Shown here one piece after another: positions 1-8,061 of a DNA stretch of 21,387 nucleotides; within the stretch, counting starts at the first letter, position 1; the number at the start of each line of letters is the position of its first letter. The position numbers and the translations under genes are program-made. Source of the stretch: Bacillota bacterium (lineage in GTDB: Bacteria > Bacillota_A > Clostridia > Lachnospirales > Lachnospiraceae); the NCBI GenBank assembly GCA_023443925.1, contig JAEZSL010000121.1, positions 1 to 21,387 of the forward strand. Direction: 5' to 3'. The notes under the pieces were generated by a model, which had not been told where the DNA came from, searched no databases, and was given only the letters and a program-made list of their open reading frames with translations.

Positions 1-123
1 GCAGCCTTAACCGGTGTACCTTTTAACCTGGTTCAAAATGTGTTTGGTATAATCGTAGCCGCACTTTTAATGCCGCTGCTTGGAAGAGTTCAGGTAGTAA
101 AAGAGTTTATGGCTAAGGCATAA
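1..123 (+). CDS. C-terminal end of a small membrane protein, possibly an ECF transporter S component (partial)
   Basis: Forty codons are open from base 1 and end at a TAA at 121-123; the start lies outside the window. The fragment has one clear hydrophobic helix (about residues 10-29, GVPFNLVQ followed by GIIVAALLMPLLG) and then a basic tail. A last membrane helix entered by a GxPFNL-type loop is reminiscent of substrate-binding (S) subunits of ECF vitamin transporters, but 40 residues cannot decide the family or the substrate. It is the only plus-strand gene in the window and converges on the polysaccharide operon, with a shared terminator just after the stop. Confidence 0.45.
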   Translation, partial: AALTGVPFNLVQNVFGIIVAALLMPLLGRVQVVKEFMAKA

Positions 124-135
124 TACCCTATGAGT

Positions 136-164
136 AAAGGAGCCGTTAAATAAACGGCTCCTTT
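136..164. terminator. bidirectional Rho-independent terminator
   Basis: A perfect 12-bp stem (136-147 AAAGGAGCCGTT with 153-164 AACGGCTCCTTT) closes a 5-base loop. The arms begin and end with A/T runs, so a U-rich tail forms on either strand. It lies 12 bases after the plus-strand stop and 22 bases beyond the minus-strand capD stop, so it can end both convergent transcripts. Confidence 0.85.
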
Positions 165-186
165 GTTGTTATTCCTTATATTTAAT

Positions 187-2061
187 TCAGCCTGCCTGCT
201 GCCTGGCATACTCTTTCATTAAGTAGGTTGGTACCAGTTTCTTAACCCTTTCCCTGATATCATCCACCTCGTCTTTTGCTGCCAGATCCAGTTCCTCTAC
301 CTCTCTTAGCAGCGTTTCTTCATCCATATCAATTGGCTTGCCAATATGTATTAATTTATTTTCCGTTTCCAGCAAGCCTTCTTCACCCATTAAGAGCTCT
401 TCATATAATTTTTCACCAGGTCTTAATCCGGTAAATTCTATCGAGATGTCTCTGCCGGGTTCATAGCCCGATAATCGAATCAGGTTTTCTGCCAGTTCCG
501 TAATCTTAACCGGTTCTCCCATATCCAATACGAAAATTTCTCCGCCTTTTGCATAGGCACCGGCCTGAAGTACCAGGGATACTGCTTCGGGTATGGTCAT
601 AAAATACCGGATAATATCCGGATGAGTTACCGTAACCGGACCACCTCTTAAGATCTGCTCCTTAAATAATGGAATTACGCTTCCGTTACTACCCAGTACA
701 TTTCCAAAGCGCACCGCAACGAATTCTGTTTTCGAACGTTTGTTATATGCCTGAATTATCATCTCACAGATTCTTTTGGAGGCCCCCATTATATTTGTAG
801 GATTCACGGCTTTATCGGATGATATCAATATAAATTTCTCTACTCCGAACGCATCCGCGGCCGCGGCCAGCTTAAAAGTTCCTCCTACATTATTTTTAAT
901 GGCTTCGTTGGGGCTGTCCTCCATAAGGGGTACATGCTTATGAGCCGCGGCATGATAAATAATCTCCGGACGGTAATTATCCATAATCCAGTTCATGCGC
1001 TTGGAATTTCTTACAGAAGCAATTAAAACAACCAGATCCAGTTCCGGGAACTCGTTTTTTAGCTCTTGCTGAATAAAGTATGCATTATTTTCATAAATAT
1101 CTACAATAATCAAACGTTTGGGTTCATTCTTTACGATCTGACGGCACAGTTCGCTGCCTATGGAGCCGCCGCCGCCCGTAACCATAATGACTTTTCCCTT
1201 GACGTAATTCATGATTCGTTCCATATCTATTTTAACCGGTTCCCTGCCCAGGAGATCTTCTATTTCCACATCCCGCAGCCTGGTTACGCTGACTTCTTCA
1301 TTAATAAGCTGGTACATGCCCGGAAGAATCTTTAAGGCACAGCCTGTCTCCTTACAGATTTCAAGAATTTCTTTAATATTCTTTCTGGAGGCGGAAGGTA
1401 TGGCAATAAAAATGTCCGTAATTTCGTATCGCTCCGCTGCTTCAATTATCTTCGTCCGGTCCCCGGCTACCCTTACACCCTGAATATAGCTGCCAGCCTT
1501 ATCCTTATTATCATCAATGGCACAGATTACAGAACCGTTAACATAGCCGCTTACGGTTATTTCCCGGATAATCATGCTGCCGGCTTCTCCGGCTCCGATT
1601 ATCATGATTCTGCTCTGAGACGTACTGTGGTACCGCTTGGCCAGCCTTCTGGCATAACGGTAGAAAAATCTGCTTACACTGATAAAACCCATCATAAAAA
1701 GAGTGCTTAAAGGATAAAAGCTCCTTGGTACATGTATACTCATAATAAAATACATTCCGATTAACTGCAGGATACCTGCAATGGTACAGGCAAAGATTAT
1801 GTTAACCAGCTCATCAATTCCTGCGTATTTCCAAAGACTGTTATATAACCGGAAAATCGAAAATATTATAATAGCCGTAACCGTATTGATTATGGTATAA
1901 GAAAGCACCGCTTCCGCATAATTGGTCGGAATCTGGCCCAGACGGAAGTCAAAGCGAATGAGCAAAGCGGAAAAGGATGCAATGTTAATTAAAATAACAT
2001 CCAGTATAATTAGAAATATTCTGCGTATGAATAATTTTTTATCTTTGATAAACTGTTTCAT
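187..2061 (-). CDS. capD: Membrane-anchored nucleoside-diphosphate-sugar 4,6-dehydratase (CapD/PglF/WbpM family)
   Basis: A 624-aa protein of the usual size for the long two-domain form. About four membrane helices fill residues 12-135. A first Rossmann-like domain follows (GAGEAG at 156-161). The catalytic SDR domain starts at about 290 with the NAD-binding motif TGGGGSIGSE (295-304), then AAAHKHVPLME (371-381) and SSDKAVNPTNIMGASKR (414-430). In the last motif Met425 stands where classical SDRs have the catalytic Tyr, and Lys429 is kept; this replacement is normal for this family. Known members convert UDP-GlcNAc to a 4-keto-6-deoxy sugar nucleotide. That suits its place at the end of a polysaccharide operon, as a first step toward bacillosamine-, QuiNAc- or FucNAc-like sugars; the exact product cannot be read. 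The ATG is preceded by GGGGG about 8 bases upstream. Confidence 0.88.
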   Translation of the reverse strand: MKQFIKDKKLFIRRIFLIILDVILINIASFSALLIRFDFRLGQIPTNYAEAVLSYTIINTVTAIIIFSIFRLYNSLWKYAGIDELVNIIFACTIAGILQLIGMYFIMSIHVPRSFYPLSTLFMMGFISVSRFFYRYARRLAKRYHSTSQSRIMIIGAGEAGSMIIREITVSGYVNGSVICAIDDNKDKAGSYIQGVRVAGDRTKIIEAAERYEITDIFIAIPSASRKNIKEILEICKETGCALKILPGMYQLINEEVSVTRLRDVEIEDLLGREPVKIDMERIMNYVKGKVIMVTGGGGSIGSELCRQIVKNEPKRLIIVDIYENNAYFIQQELKNEFPELDLVVLIASVRNSKRMNWIMDNYRPEIIYHAAAHKHVPLMEDSPNEAIKNNVGGTFKLAAAADAFGVEKFILISSDKAVNPTNIMGASKRICEMIIQAYNKRSKTEFVAVRFGNVLGSNGSVIPLFKEQILRGGPVTVTHPDIIRYFMTIPEAVSLVLQAGAYAKGGEIFVLDMGEPVKITELAENLIRLSGYEPGRDISIEFTGLRPGEKLYEELLMGEEGLLETENKLIHIGKPIDMDEETLLREVEELDLAAKDEVDDIRERVKKLVPTYLMKEYARQQAG

Positions 2062-2331
2062 ATAAAACCCCCATTAGCACCTTCGGTGCACATTATCAAA
2101 CAGTCAAACATCTGTAATTTAATGGTATCCTGCACGCTGACTGCCGGCGAAAACAACCGTAACATTCTGTATAAACCTTTTCTTCAGACTACTGCCTGGG
2201 ACCAGACCGCGTATTACTGCCACCTCTGACCGGTTCTATGTATATTAAATAGACCTGATACATTCTACCTATGTTATATTATCATATAAACGGAAGGGAT
2301 ACAATGTTTTACAGTAAATTAGGTAGTTTTT
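2062..2331 (-). other. 270-base leader region between the Fe-S protein gene and capD
   Basis: No gene seen. Read on the minus strand it holds a possible promoter (2276-2304), then about 200 nt of leader. A perfect 5-bp hairpin (GCACC-GAA-GGTGC, 2077-2089) ends about 5 bases before the GGGGG ribosome binding site of capD, close enough to affect initiation. A second small hairpin (CAGGC-AGTA-GTCTG on the minus strand) lies further upstream. I recognise no riboswitch class. Confidence 0.5.
2276..2304 (-). promoter_or_regulatory. possible sigma-A promoter for capD
   Basis: Minus strand: -35 TTGTAT (2299-2304), 17-base spacer, -10 TAATAT (2276-2281) preceded by TG one base upstream (extended -10). 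The -10 matches consensus only partly. It would give capD its own transcript with a leader of about 200 nt, besides read-through from the operon. Confidence 0.4.
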
Positions 2332-3516
2332 CTATTTAAAGTAAACTTTGGAAATTAGATTATATAAACCTGTCTTCTTTAATAGTGGTACTCCTATCTT
2401 TTTAATAACCCATTGGGTTAAAGATAATCTTCCGTAACTTTTAAAGGCAGCACCGTATCCCTTATTCCTGTATACACGCCAGAACTCCTGCCGTTTCGGG
2501 GATGCTTTACTGGGCGTTTCAAAGATAGGCTGGTAAAAGGCTTCATGACTGCTTTCTATCAGATCCGTAACTGCTTTCGTCTCCTCAAGGAGTTTTCTTC
2601 CCTTCTCCGTATTGGCAAGCACCAGGGTAATCCCTATATCATCCTGAAAAGCTCTATGAGAATTTTCTATGCCCCAGAAATCCGCCAGTGTAATATCGGA
2701 AACCCTGTGGTAAGAGGTATATACACACTGGTGACAGGATGGTCTTATGCTGTAATGGGAAAAGAACAGGATGTAATAGGGATCTTCCTGCATACTCTTA
2801 CGGTACACCCCTTTATTAAAACTAATTTTTAAGGAAGTATTCCGCCAGCCAGCATCCTTATTACGGAAATTAACCTCCTGTATTTTACTCTGATGATTTT
2901 CTTCCAGAAAGGTTTTATAATCTTCCCATAGCATGGGACTTGTAACCCCATGACAGGCAATGTCACATAGTATCAGATTCGGATACTCCTGTTTAAGATA
3001 GCTTTTTAAGCCTCCGTTCTGACATGGGGTGCCGGTAAACAAAATCTTAGTGCCTTTTTTTAGTTCTGCACGGATTTCTTTAAAAATGTCCCCAAGTCCA
3101 CTTTGAACATATTTGGAGCCTCTCATTTTATCTCTTGTTTCCTGACTATCCGCCTTAGCATGTACCACCTGAAAACAGTCATTAAAAACCGCTCCGTATA
3201 CAACACCGCCCTGATTCAGAACCGATTCGGATAACGCTGAAAATGCCCCTCCCGAGGAACTTTTCATTCTTAACTCTTTATCTTTGTGTTTTTGTGCGTA
3301 GACTTTTTGACCGGCCGGTATCTTTTTCTCATAATTCTTCTTATGAAAAGCGCAGACTTCTTTACAGGCACCGCAGGAAGTACAGGTATTCCGGTCGATT
3401 ACCGGATAGGCAAAACCTTCTTCATCCTTCTCCATAGTTATGGAACCCCTGGGGCAGATATTCATACAGGCCGTACAGCCGCAGCAATTTCCCTTCTCTT
3501 CATATAATTTAATCAT
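2332..3516 (-). CDS. FrhB/FpoF-like Fe-S protein (coenzyme F420 hydrogenase/dehydrogenase beta-subunit family)
   Basis: A 394-aa soluble protein. The N-terminus carries two ferredoxin-type [4Fe-4S] motifs: C11-x2-C14-x2-C17-x3-C21-P and C45-x2-C48-x2-C51-x3-C55. The body resembles the F420 hydrogenase beta-subunit N- and C-terminal domains, with SSSGGAFSAL (86-95), TGTPCQNGGL (161-170) and further cysteines at 184, 188, 261 and 264 (CHQC). Such proteins are common beside polysaccharide pyruvyl transferases in Clostridia and Bacteroidetes, where their reaction is not established; F420 itself is not expected in this kind of organism. It lies 36 bases after the pyruvyl transferase gene, with an AGGAG site before its ATG. 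A redox step on a sugar or lipid-linked intermediate is a guess. Confidence 0.82.
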   Translation of the reverse strand: MIKLYEEKGNCCGCTACMNICPRGSITMEKDEEGFAYPVIDRNTCTSCGACKEVCAFHKKNYEKKIPAGQKVYAQKHKDKELRMKSSSGGAFSALSESVLNQGGVVYGAVFNDCFQVVHAKADSQETRDKMRGSKYVQSGLGDIFKEIRAELKKGTKILFTGTPCQNGGLKSYLKQEYPNLILCDIACHGVTSPMLWEDYKTFLEENHQSKIQEVNFRNKDAGWRNTSLKISFNKGVYRKSMQEDPYYILFFSHYSIRPSCHQCVYTSYHRVSDITLADFWGIENSHRAFQDDIGITLVLANTEKGRKLLEETKAVTDLIESSHEAFYQPIFETPSKASPKRQEFWRVYRNKGYGAAFKSYGRLSLTQWVIKKIGVPLLKKTGLYNLISKVYFK

Positions 3517-3552
3517 ACCGGCTCCTGTCTGTTCATAAGCCCGGACAGCAGC

Positions 3553-4740
3553 TTACCACCCGGATACCTTATCCTTTACTTTTGGTTTATCATATAACAT
3601 TTCCTGCAAATACTCCATGGAAGCAGCACGCATTCTTCTAAGTGTTTTATTTACCTTGTTATAGTCAATCTCTTTTCTGCCATACCGGAAAGTATAGCCC
3701 CTTTCCGGTTTACTGCTGCTTTCTTTATGTATCAGACGCTCCTGCAATCCGAATATATCCAGAATATGCTCAATTCTTGAAGACATTGCTCCTCTGATCC
3801 GCTCTCCGGCGATTTCAACATAAAAATTCCGGTTAAAATTAATGGAAAATGCTACACCGTGAAAAGAATTGGTTACCACATATTCTGCATTCTGTATTTC
3901 CTGAAGCCATTCAATAGGCCCAACATCGATTCTGTAATCTTCCCTGACACTGTGGCAAAGTGGTTTGTTTAAAAGTCTGACAGGGCAGTTTACCCTTCCC
4001 GACAACTCCTTTGCAAACCGCAGCAGGCTTTCCGAATACTCCAGCATATAGACAATTATGACCTTTTTCATCCCCTGCTTACTGCCGGTTAATTTTGCCC
4101 AGTTCTCTCTGGTAAGCAGAAAAGTAGGATCCAGTACTACTTTAGCTTCCTTTTGAATCAGTTCTTTTATCAGCCTGGCTCCCGCCGCTTCCCGGACGGA
4201 CAAAAATTTAAATCCGGACAGCAGGCTTTTATAATCCTTTATGTACTTAGCCGGTATTTCTTCTATACCAAAACTTGCGGCATAACTGCCTTTTTTCTCA
4301 TTGTCTTCTACAAAATCAAGAAGATAATTCTTATCCAGAACCACTCTGCCGCAGTTCCATACCTGATCGCTGCCGGATATAAACAGATCATATTTCTGAT
4401 TTAATTCCTTTACGGTATCGCTGTTAACCGGCCGGCTTAAATGATAACGCTTCCGAAAGGTGTTGAATTTACCGGCAATGATTTTATTGTTGAAAAACAG
4501 GGTAGTCAGTACCATATTGATAAATTCCCTGTTGGAATATCCCTGCCGGTCAGGTTTTCCTTTTAAATAACTTTTGATTTTGTGCTTCTGCCAGCTTATC
4601 ACATCTCTTAGATTTTTCCTGCTGTAATCGATAATATCACATTCAAATCCAAGACCTTCAATGGTTTTTTGCAATGCATAAGCCTGCAGTACTGCTCCGT
4701 AATTATTTACTTTATGAAATGTTATAATACCAACCTTCAT
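3553..4740 (-). CDS. Polysaccharide pyruvyl transferase family protein
   Basis: A protein of 395 aa from the ATG at 4740 (MKVGIITFH). That start fits the family, which begins directly with this strand; an in-frame ATG at 4761 would add seven residues, and neither has a strong ribosome binding site. Family marks: NNYGAVLQAYAL near the N-terminus, GSDQVW (123-128) and TNSFHG (290-295), typical of the GT-B-like CsaB/WcaK-type domain. Members transfer pyruvate from phosphoenolpyruvate to a sugar as a ketal, giving the glycan a negative charge, although some family members may have other roles. It sits between a GT2 gene (24 to 45 bases upstream, depending on start) and the FrhB-like gene. No transmembrane segment is seen, so it probably acts in the cytoplasm on the lipid-linked unit. 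Confidence 0.83.
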   Translation of the reverse strand: MKVGIITFHKVNNYGAVLQAYALQKTIEGLGFECDIIDYSRKNLRDVISWQKHKIKSYLKGKPDRQGYSNREFINMVLTTLFFNNKIIAGKFNTFRKRYHLSRPVNSDTVKELNQKYDLFISGSDQVWNCGRVVLDKNYLLDFVEDNEKKGSYAASFGIEEIPAKYIKDYKSLLSGFKFLSVREAAGARLIKELIQKEAKVVLDPTFLLTRENWAKLTGSKQGMKKVIIVYMLEYSESLLRFAKELSGRVNCPVRLLNKPLCHSVREDYRIDVGPIEWLQEIQNAEYVVTNSFHGVAFSINFNRNFYVEIAGERIRGAMSSRIEHILDIFGLQERLIHKESSSKPERGYTFRYGRKEIDYNKVNKTLRRMRAASMEYLQEMLYDKPKVKDKVSGW

Positions 4741-4784
4741 GTAATCCCAGCTTTCTTCCATAAGCAGACTTTTATGCCTGCCCT

Positions 4785-5588
4785 CTATTGATTCATATTA
4801 TTAGATTTTTCTGATTTTGAATAATGCTTTACTAAAAAGCGGGCTATAACCGGCGGCCAGAATTTTAAAAACATCTCATAATCTTCCTTCGCCCTGGCAT
4901 TATCCCCGATAATGGCTGTGGTAGCCGATTCTTCATGTATCCGGTGTAAGGTTAATCTGCTGCTTTGATAAACAAAATCTCCTTTTCGGCGGGAGATCCT
5001 CTCCCAGGCCTGCCAGTCTTCATCGGACCGGTACCCTGCCGTAAAGATCTGCGCCGGCAAATTCTCTTTTTGAAACATAACGGAAGGACAGCAGATGGGA
5101 CAGCCCAAGGAGAGAATTCTGCGCCTTATAAACCTGCTCTTTCGTAATACCCTGCACCTAAGCGGCAACAGCATCCATCTTTTGATTTTAAGCATGGTAT
5201 TAACCTCCACGGTGGCACCATATCTGATTTCCGCATAGTCCGTAAAGCCAATGAGAGTCTGTTTTGACCTCTCCATTTCCCGCAGCAGCACCTCGGTATA
5301 GGCTTCCTTATATACATCATCCTGGTGTGCTATGGTCATATACTTTGTCTTCGCCTGGCTGTATGCGAAATTCCAGTCCTGTACAATCCCTTTTTCTCCG
5401 GTATTAATCTCTAAAGGTATCCCGTACTTTGCAGCCATGTCACGAATAAAATGGTTTGGTGTGGAAGTAACCATAATCAGTTCCGACTTAACCGTCTGTT
5501 TCTTTAAGGACCGGATACACTCCTCTAAGAACCGGCTTTCCTGATATGCACATATAACAAAAGTATGATTAACGGTACACAAAACCAA
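4785..5588 (-). CDS. Family 2 glycosyltransferase
   Basis: A 267-aa GT-A fold protein. The N-terminal strand VNHTFVICAYQESRFLEECI matches the nucleotide-binding start of GT2 enzymes, QDD (89-91) is the probable metal-binding DxD equivalent, and DEDWQAWERIS (189-199) with HRIHEESAT (215-223) resembles the acceptor-side acid and the C-terminal His motif. The start is a TTG at 5588 with an excellent AAAGGAGA site five bases upstream; no ATG competes. Sugar and acceptor cannot be read. It probably adds one sugar to the repeat unit in the cytoplasm. It follows the DUF2304 gene after 53 bases and precedes the pyruvyl transferase, whose acceptor sugar it may add (inference). Confidence 0.8.
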   Translation of the reverse strand: MVLCTVNHTFVICAYQESRFLEECIRSLKKQTVKSELIMVTSTPNHFIRDMAAKYGIPLEINTGEKGIVQDWNFAYSQAKTKYMTIAHQDDVYKEAYTEVLLREMERSKQTLIGFTDYAEIRYGATVEVNTMLKIKRWMLLPLRCRVLRKSRFIRRRILSLGCPICCPSVMFQKENLPAQIFTAGYRSDEDWQAWERISRRKGDFVYQSSRLTLHRIHEESATTAIIGDNARAKEDYEMFLKFWPPVIARFLVKHYSKSEKSNNMNQ

Positions 5589-5641
5589 TATTCTCCTTTG
5601 CTTTAAATCATAGGTTCCAGTGTCAAGAGGTCACTTATGCG

Positions 5642-6028
5642 TTACGAATCCTCCTGTTTAGCAGCTTCCTGCCTTGAAACATCCTCCAGCTCCCGGATTC
5701 TTTTTTCCAGCAAGGCGTTATCCTGAACCAGGCGTTTTATGTGGTCGCTTTGTTTCGATACGATGGAGGTTATGGAAATTAATATAATTAAAATAAAAAA
5801 CAATATCATGGCAAAGAGTCCGTTACTAGCCAGCTGTATTCCCACCAGATGAATAAACCAGTTTAAAAGCTCCGGGAAAATAAGGAGGATGCCCATACCG
5901 ATGCCTCCGAATATCCACAGCAGGGTATATCTAAGAGACAGGGTCTTTCTCCTTAAAAGTGAGAAAATCAACAGGAAGTATACAAAGACACCAATTGATA
6001 AAAACAACCGAAGAGATGAAGAAATCAT
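5642..6028 (-). CDS. DUF2304 family small membrane protein
   Basis: A 128-aa protein with three hydrophobic segments (about 7-24, 33-51, 71-90) and a charged, probably coiled-coil tail (92-120, with heptad-like leucines and EKRIRELE). Size and layout match DUF2304, a family nearly always beside DPM1-like GT2 genes. That holds here: the GT2 lies 17 bases upstream. The function is not established; it could anchor or activate the soluble GT2 at the membrane, or help move the polyprenyl-phosphate sugar across it. A strong AGGAGG site lies nine bases before the ATG. Confidence 0.78.
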   Translation of the reverse strand: MISSSLRLFLSIGVFVYFLLIFSLLRRKTLSLRYTLLWIFGGIGMGILLIFPELLNWFIHLVGIQLASNGLFAMILFFILIILISITSIVSKQSDHIKRLVQDNALLEKRIRELEDVSRQEAAKQEDS

Positions 6029-6045
6029 ATGTATATTCCTCCTGT

Positions 6046-6735
6046 TTAAAATTTAAGCCGGTACGTAAAAATTGCAATTGTAACTTTTATCATATAATAA
6101 GCCGATTTCCAGGAACGGATGGAGCTTCTGCCGGACCGGCGTTCGTGCATTATAACCGGCACTTCTTTTATCCTTCCTTTGTGAAAGGCGCCTGCTATAA
6201 TAGCCTCAGGTTCCGGGTAATCCTGGGAATATTCCAGCGCATAGACCTGGATAAATTTCTTATTTACAGCCCGAAATCCACTGGTAACATCCTTAACACG
6301 GGTACCGCTGCATAATTTAATAATAGAACTTAAAAAATTTATACCAAGCCTTCTTAATCTGGAAGACTGAAATCCTTCTTTTAAGATAAACCGGGACCCG
6401 ATTACGATATCTGCCTGATTCTCCAAAATGGGTTTTAGTATTTTTTCAAGGTATCTGGCATCATGCTGACCATCCCCGTCCATCTGCACCGCAATATCAT
6501 AATCCTGTTCCAGAGCATACAGGTAACCGGCCTGTACACCTCCGCCGATTCCTAAATTAACCGGCAGGGAAATATAATGATATCCGTTCTTTTTACATAC
6601 TGCTGCCGTATTATCCCTCGAACAGTCATTTACAATAAGATAATCAACGTATGGAGCATGTTTAAGCAATCCGGTTATTACTTTTTCAATATTATGTTCT
6701 TCATTATAAACCGGTATAATGACTAATATTTTCAT
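6046..6735 (-). CDS. DPM1-like family 2 glycosyltransferase (probable polyprenyl-phosphate sugar synthase)
   Basis: A 229-aa soluble GT2 of the dolichyl-phosphate mannose synthase group. It has IIPVYNEEHNIEKVI at the N-terminus, the DGDGQH metal site (86-91), GSRF (113-116), DVTSGFRAV (149-157) and ERRSGRSS (198-205), all in the usual order. It lacks the C-terminal membrane helices of ArnC/GtrB relatives; the DUF2304 protein encoded next may fill that role. Relatives transfer a sugar from a nucleotide donor to undecaprenyl or dolichyl phosphate, making a donor for GT-C enzymes outside the membrane. A GT-C type protein is encoded two genes upstream, which fits that job. The sugar is unknown. 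Confidence 0.84.
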   Translation of the reverse strand: MKILVIIPVYNEEHNIEKVITGLLKHAPYVDYLIVNDCSRDNTAAVCKKNGYHYISLPVNLGIGGGVQAGYLYALEQDYDIAVQMDGDGQHDARYLEKILKPILENQADIVIGSRFILKEGFQSSRLRRLGINFLSSIIKLCSGTRVKDVTSGFRAVNKKFIQVYALEYSQDYPEPEAIIAGAFHKGRIKEVPVIMHERRSGRSSIRSWKSAYYMIKVTIAIFTYRLKF

Positions 6736-6795
6736 CCCGTACCCATACCTTTCAGCCGATACCTATTCATGAACGGTGAAACGTTGGCCCCAGGA

Positions 6796-8040
6796 TTATC
6801 CCAAGGTTTTCCGTTTTCTCATGATAGCTGTCATTAACATTAGTGAAAAAATCAATACTAAAATAATATTCGAAATAATGCATAGAACGGAGGCTCCAAG
6901 CATTTGATAACGCGCAACAAACACCGGTCCTGACACCGTAATAAAAACCGCTGTCACGGTATATCCCGCCAGCAGAATTACCTGCTTTCTCATCGCTGTC
7001 AAAACATGAAACAATAAATATACACAGGCACTAAAGCCGCCGCTGACCAGCAATACCACTAATTCTTTCCGGTACATAAGTAAATCCACCCCGTAAATCA
7101 GTGATAAGATCTCGCTGCCAAAGAAATAACCTCCGGCAACTACAAATAGAGTTATTATTAATATGCCCAGCAGGAAACGAAATATATACTGCAGAAAAAT
7201 TCTTATCTGGTTCTGTTCCCATTTTATCGCAATATCCGTTAGTAAGGGTTTAAAGATAAACTCGCTGAATAAATTAATCACAAAAGCCGGCATAAACAAA
7301 ATACTGAAAAAAGCCTGTATATCTTCCGTCAGAAACTCATCTATCATATATCTTGGTACATTATTAATATAGAGTGCAAGAAAACTGCCGATGAACAAAG
7401 GAAAACAAGCGGCAAACAATATAACCAGTTGATTTCTATTAAATTCAGGTTTTATATCAGCCATTCTCCGTGCCGTAGGTACATTTATCACAAAACAAGC
7501 AGCAATGGATAAAATTCCGGTAAGGATACAGGTCACCGCTAAATCTCTGGTTACTGTCAGGACAGCTATAAAGGTAACCAGTGTAATTAAATTCCGGTAA
7601 GTTAAATATTTACCTGCAAGATCGACCCGGCCCTGGTGCTGGAACAGTCCGTGAAACACATCCTCCAGGGCATCGGCCATCTTGATAATACAGATACTGA
7701 ACACAATTACCGCTTTCGTGAACGGATACCCGTTCCATATAATAAATAAGAAACTTATGATTAACATTAAAATACAGGTGATAATTCTGGAAAGTATATA
7801 AGTCGGAAACTTTATGGCTTCCTTTATATCCGTTGCCTGATAAGCCCTCATACCGTATCTGCCGATGGTTAACATTAACTGGGCATTGGCAAACCCCAGC
7901 GCAAAAATACCGGCGCTGATATCACCGCAGATCCGCGTTACAAAAATAAGTAACAAGAAAGAGGTTCCGGCGTTGCACAGCATTCCCAGTGTATTCCAGA
8001 TAAACTTACCGGCATTCCGGTTCTCTTTTATTAATTCCAC
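6796..8040 (-). CDS. Wzx-like polysaccharide flippase (MOP superfamily)
   Basis: A 414-aa, very hydrophobic protein with about twelve predicted membrane segments and short charged loops. The opening, with a charged N-terminus followed by a helix and VTRICGDISAGIFALGFA, resembles the first two helices of Wzx/RfbX-type translocases. It should move undecaprenyl-diphosphate-linked repeat units from the inner to the outer membrane face. The start is GTG at 8040, with AAGG about eight bases upstream and 21 bases after the preceding stop. The length is at the short end for the family but no break is visible. Confidence 0.8.
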   Translation of the reverse strand: MELIKENRNAGKFIWNTLGMLCNAGTSFLLLIFVTRICGDISAGIFALGFANAQLMLTIGRYGMRAYQATDIKEAIKFPTYILSRIITCILMLIISFLFIIWNGYPFTKAVIVFSICIIKMADALEDVFHGLFQHQGRVDLAGKYLTYRNLITLVTFIAVLTVTRDLAVTCILTGILSIAACFVINVPTARRMADIKPEFNRNQLVILFAACFPLFIGSFLALYINNVPRYMIDEFLTEDIQAFFSILFMPAFVINLFSEFIFKPLLTDIAIKWEQNQIRIFLQYIFRFLLGILIITLFVVAGGYFFGSEILSLIYGVDLLMYRKELVVLLVSGGFSACVYLLFHVLTAMRKQVILLAGYTVTAVFITVSGPVFVARYQMLGASVLCIISNIILVLIFSLMLMTAIMRKRKTLG

Positions 8041-8061
8041 AGATCAACCCTTCTTCCCGGT

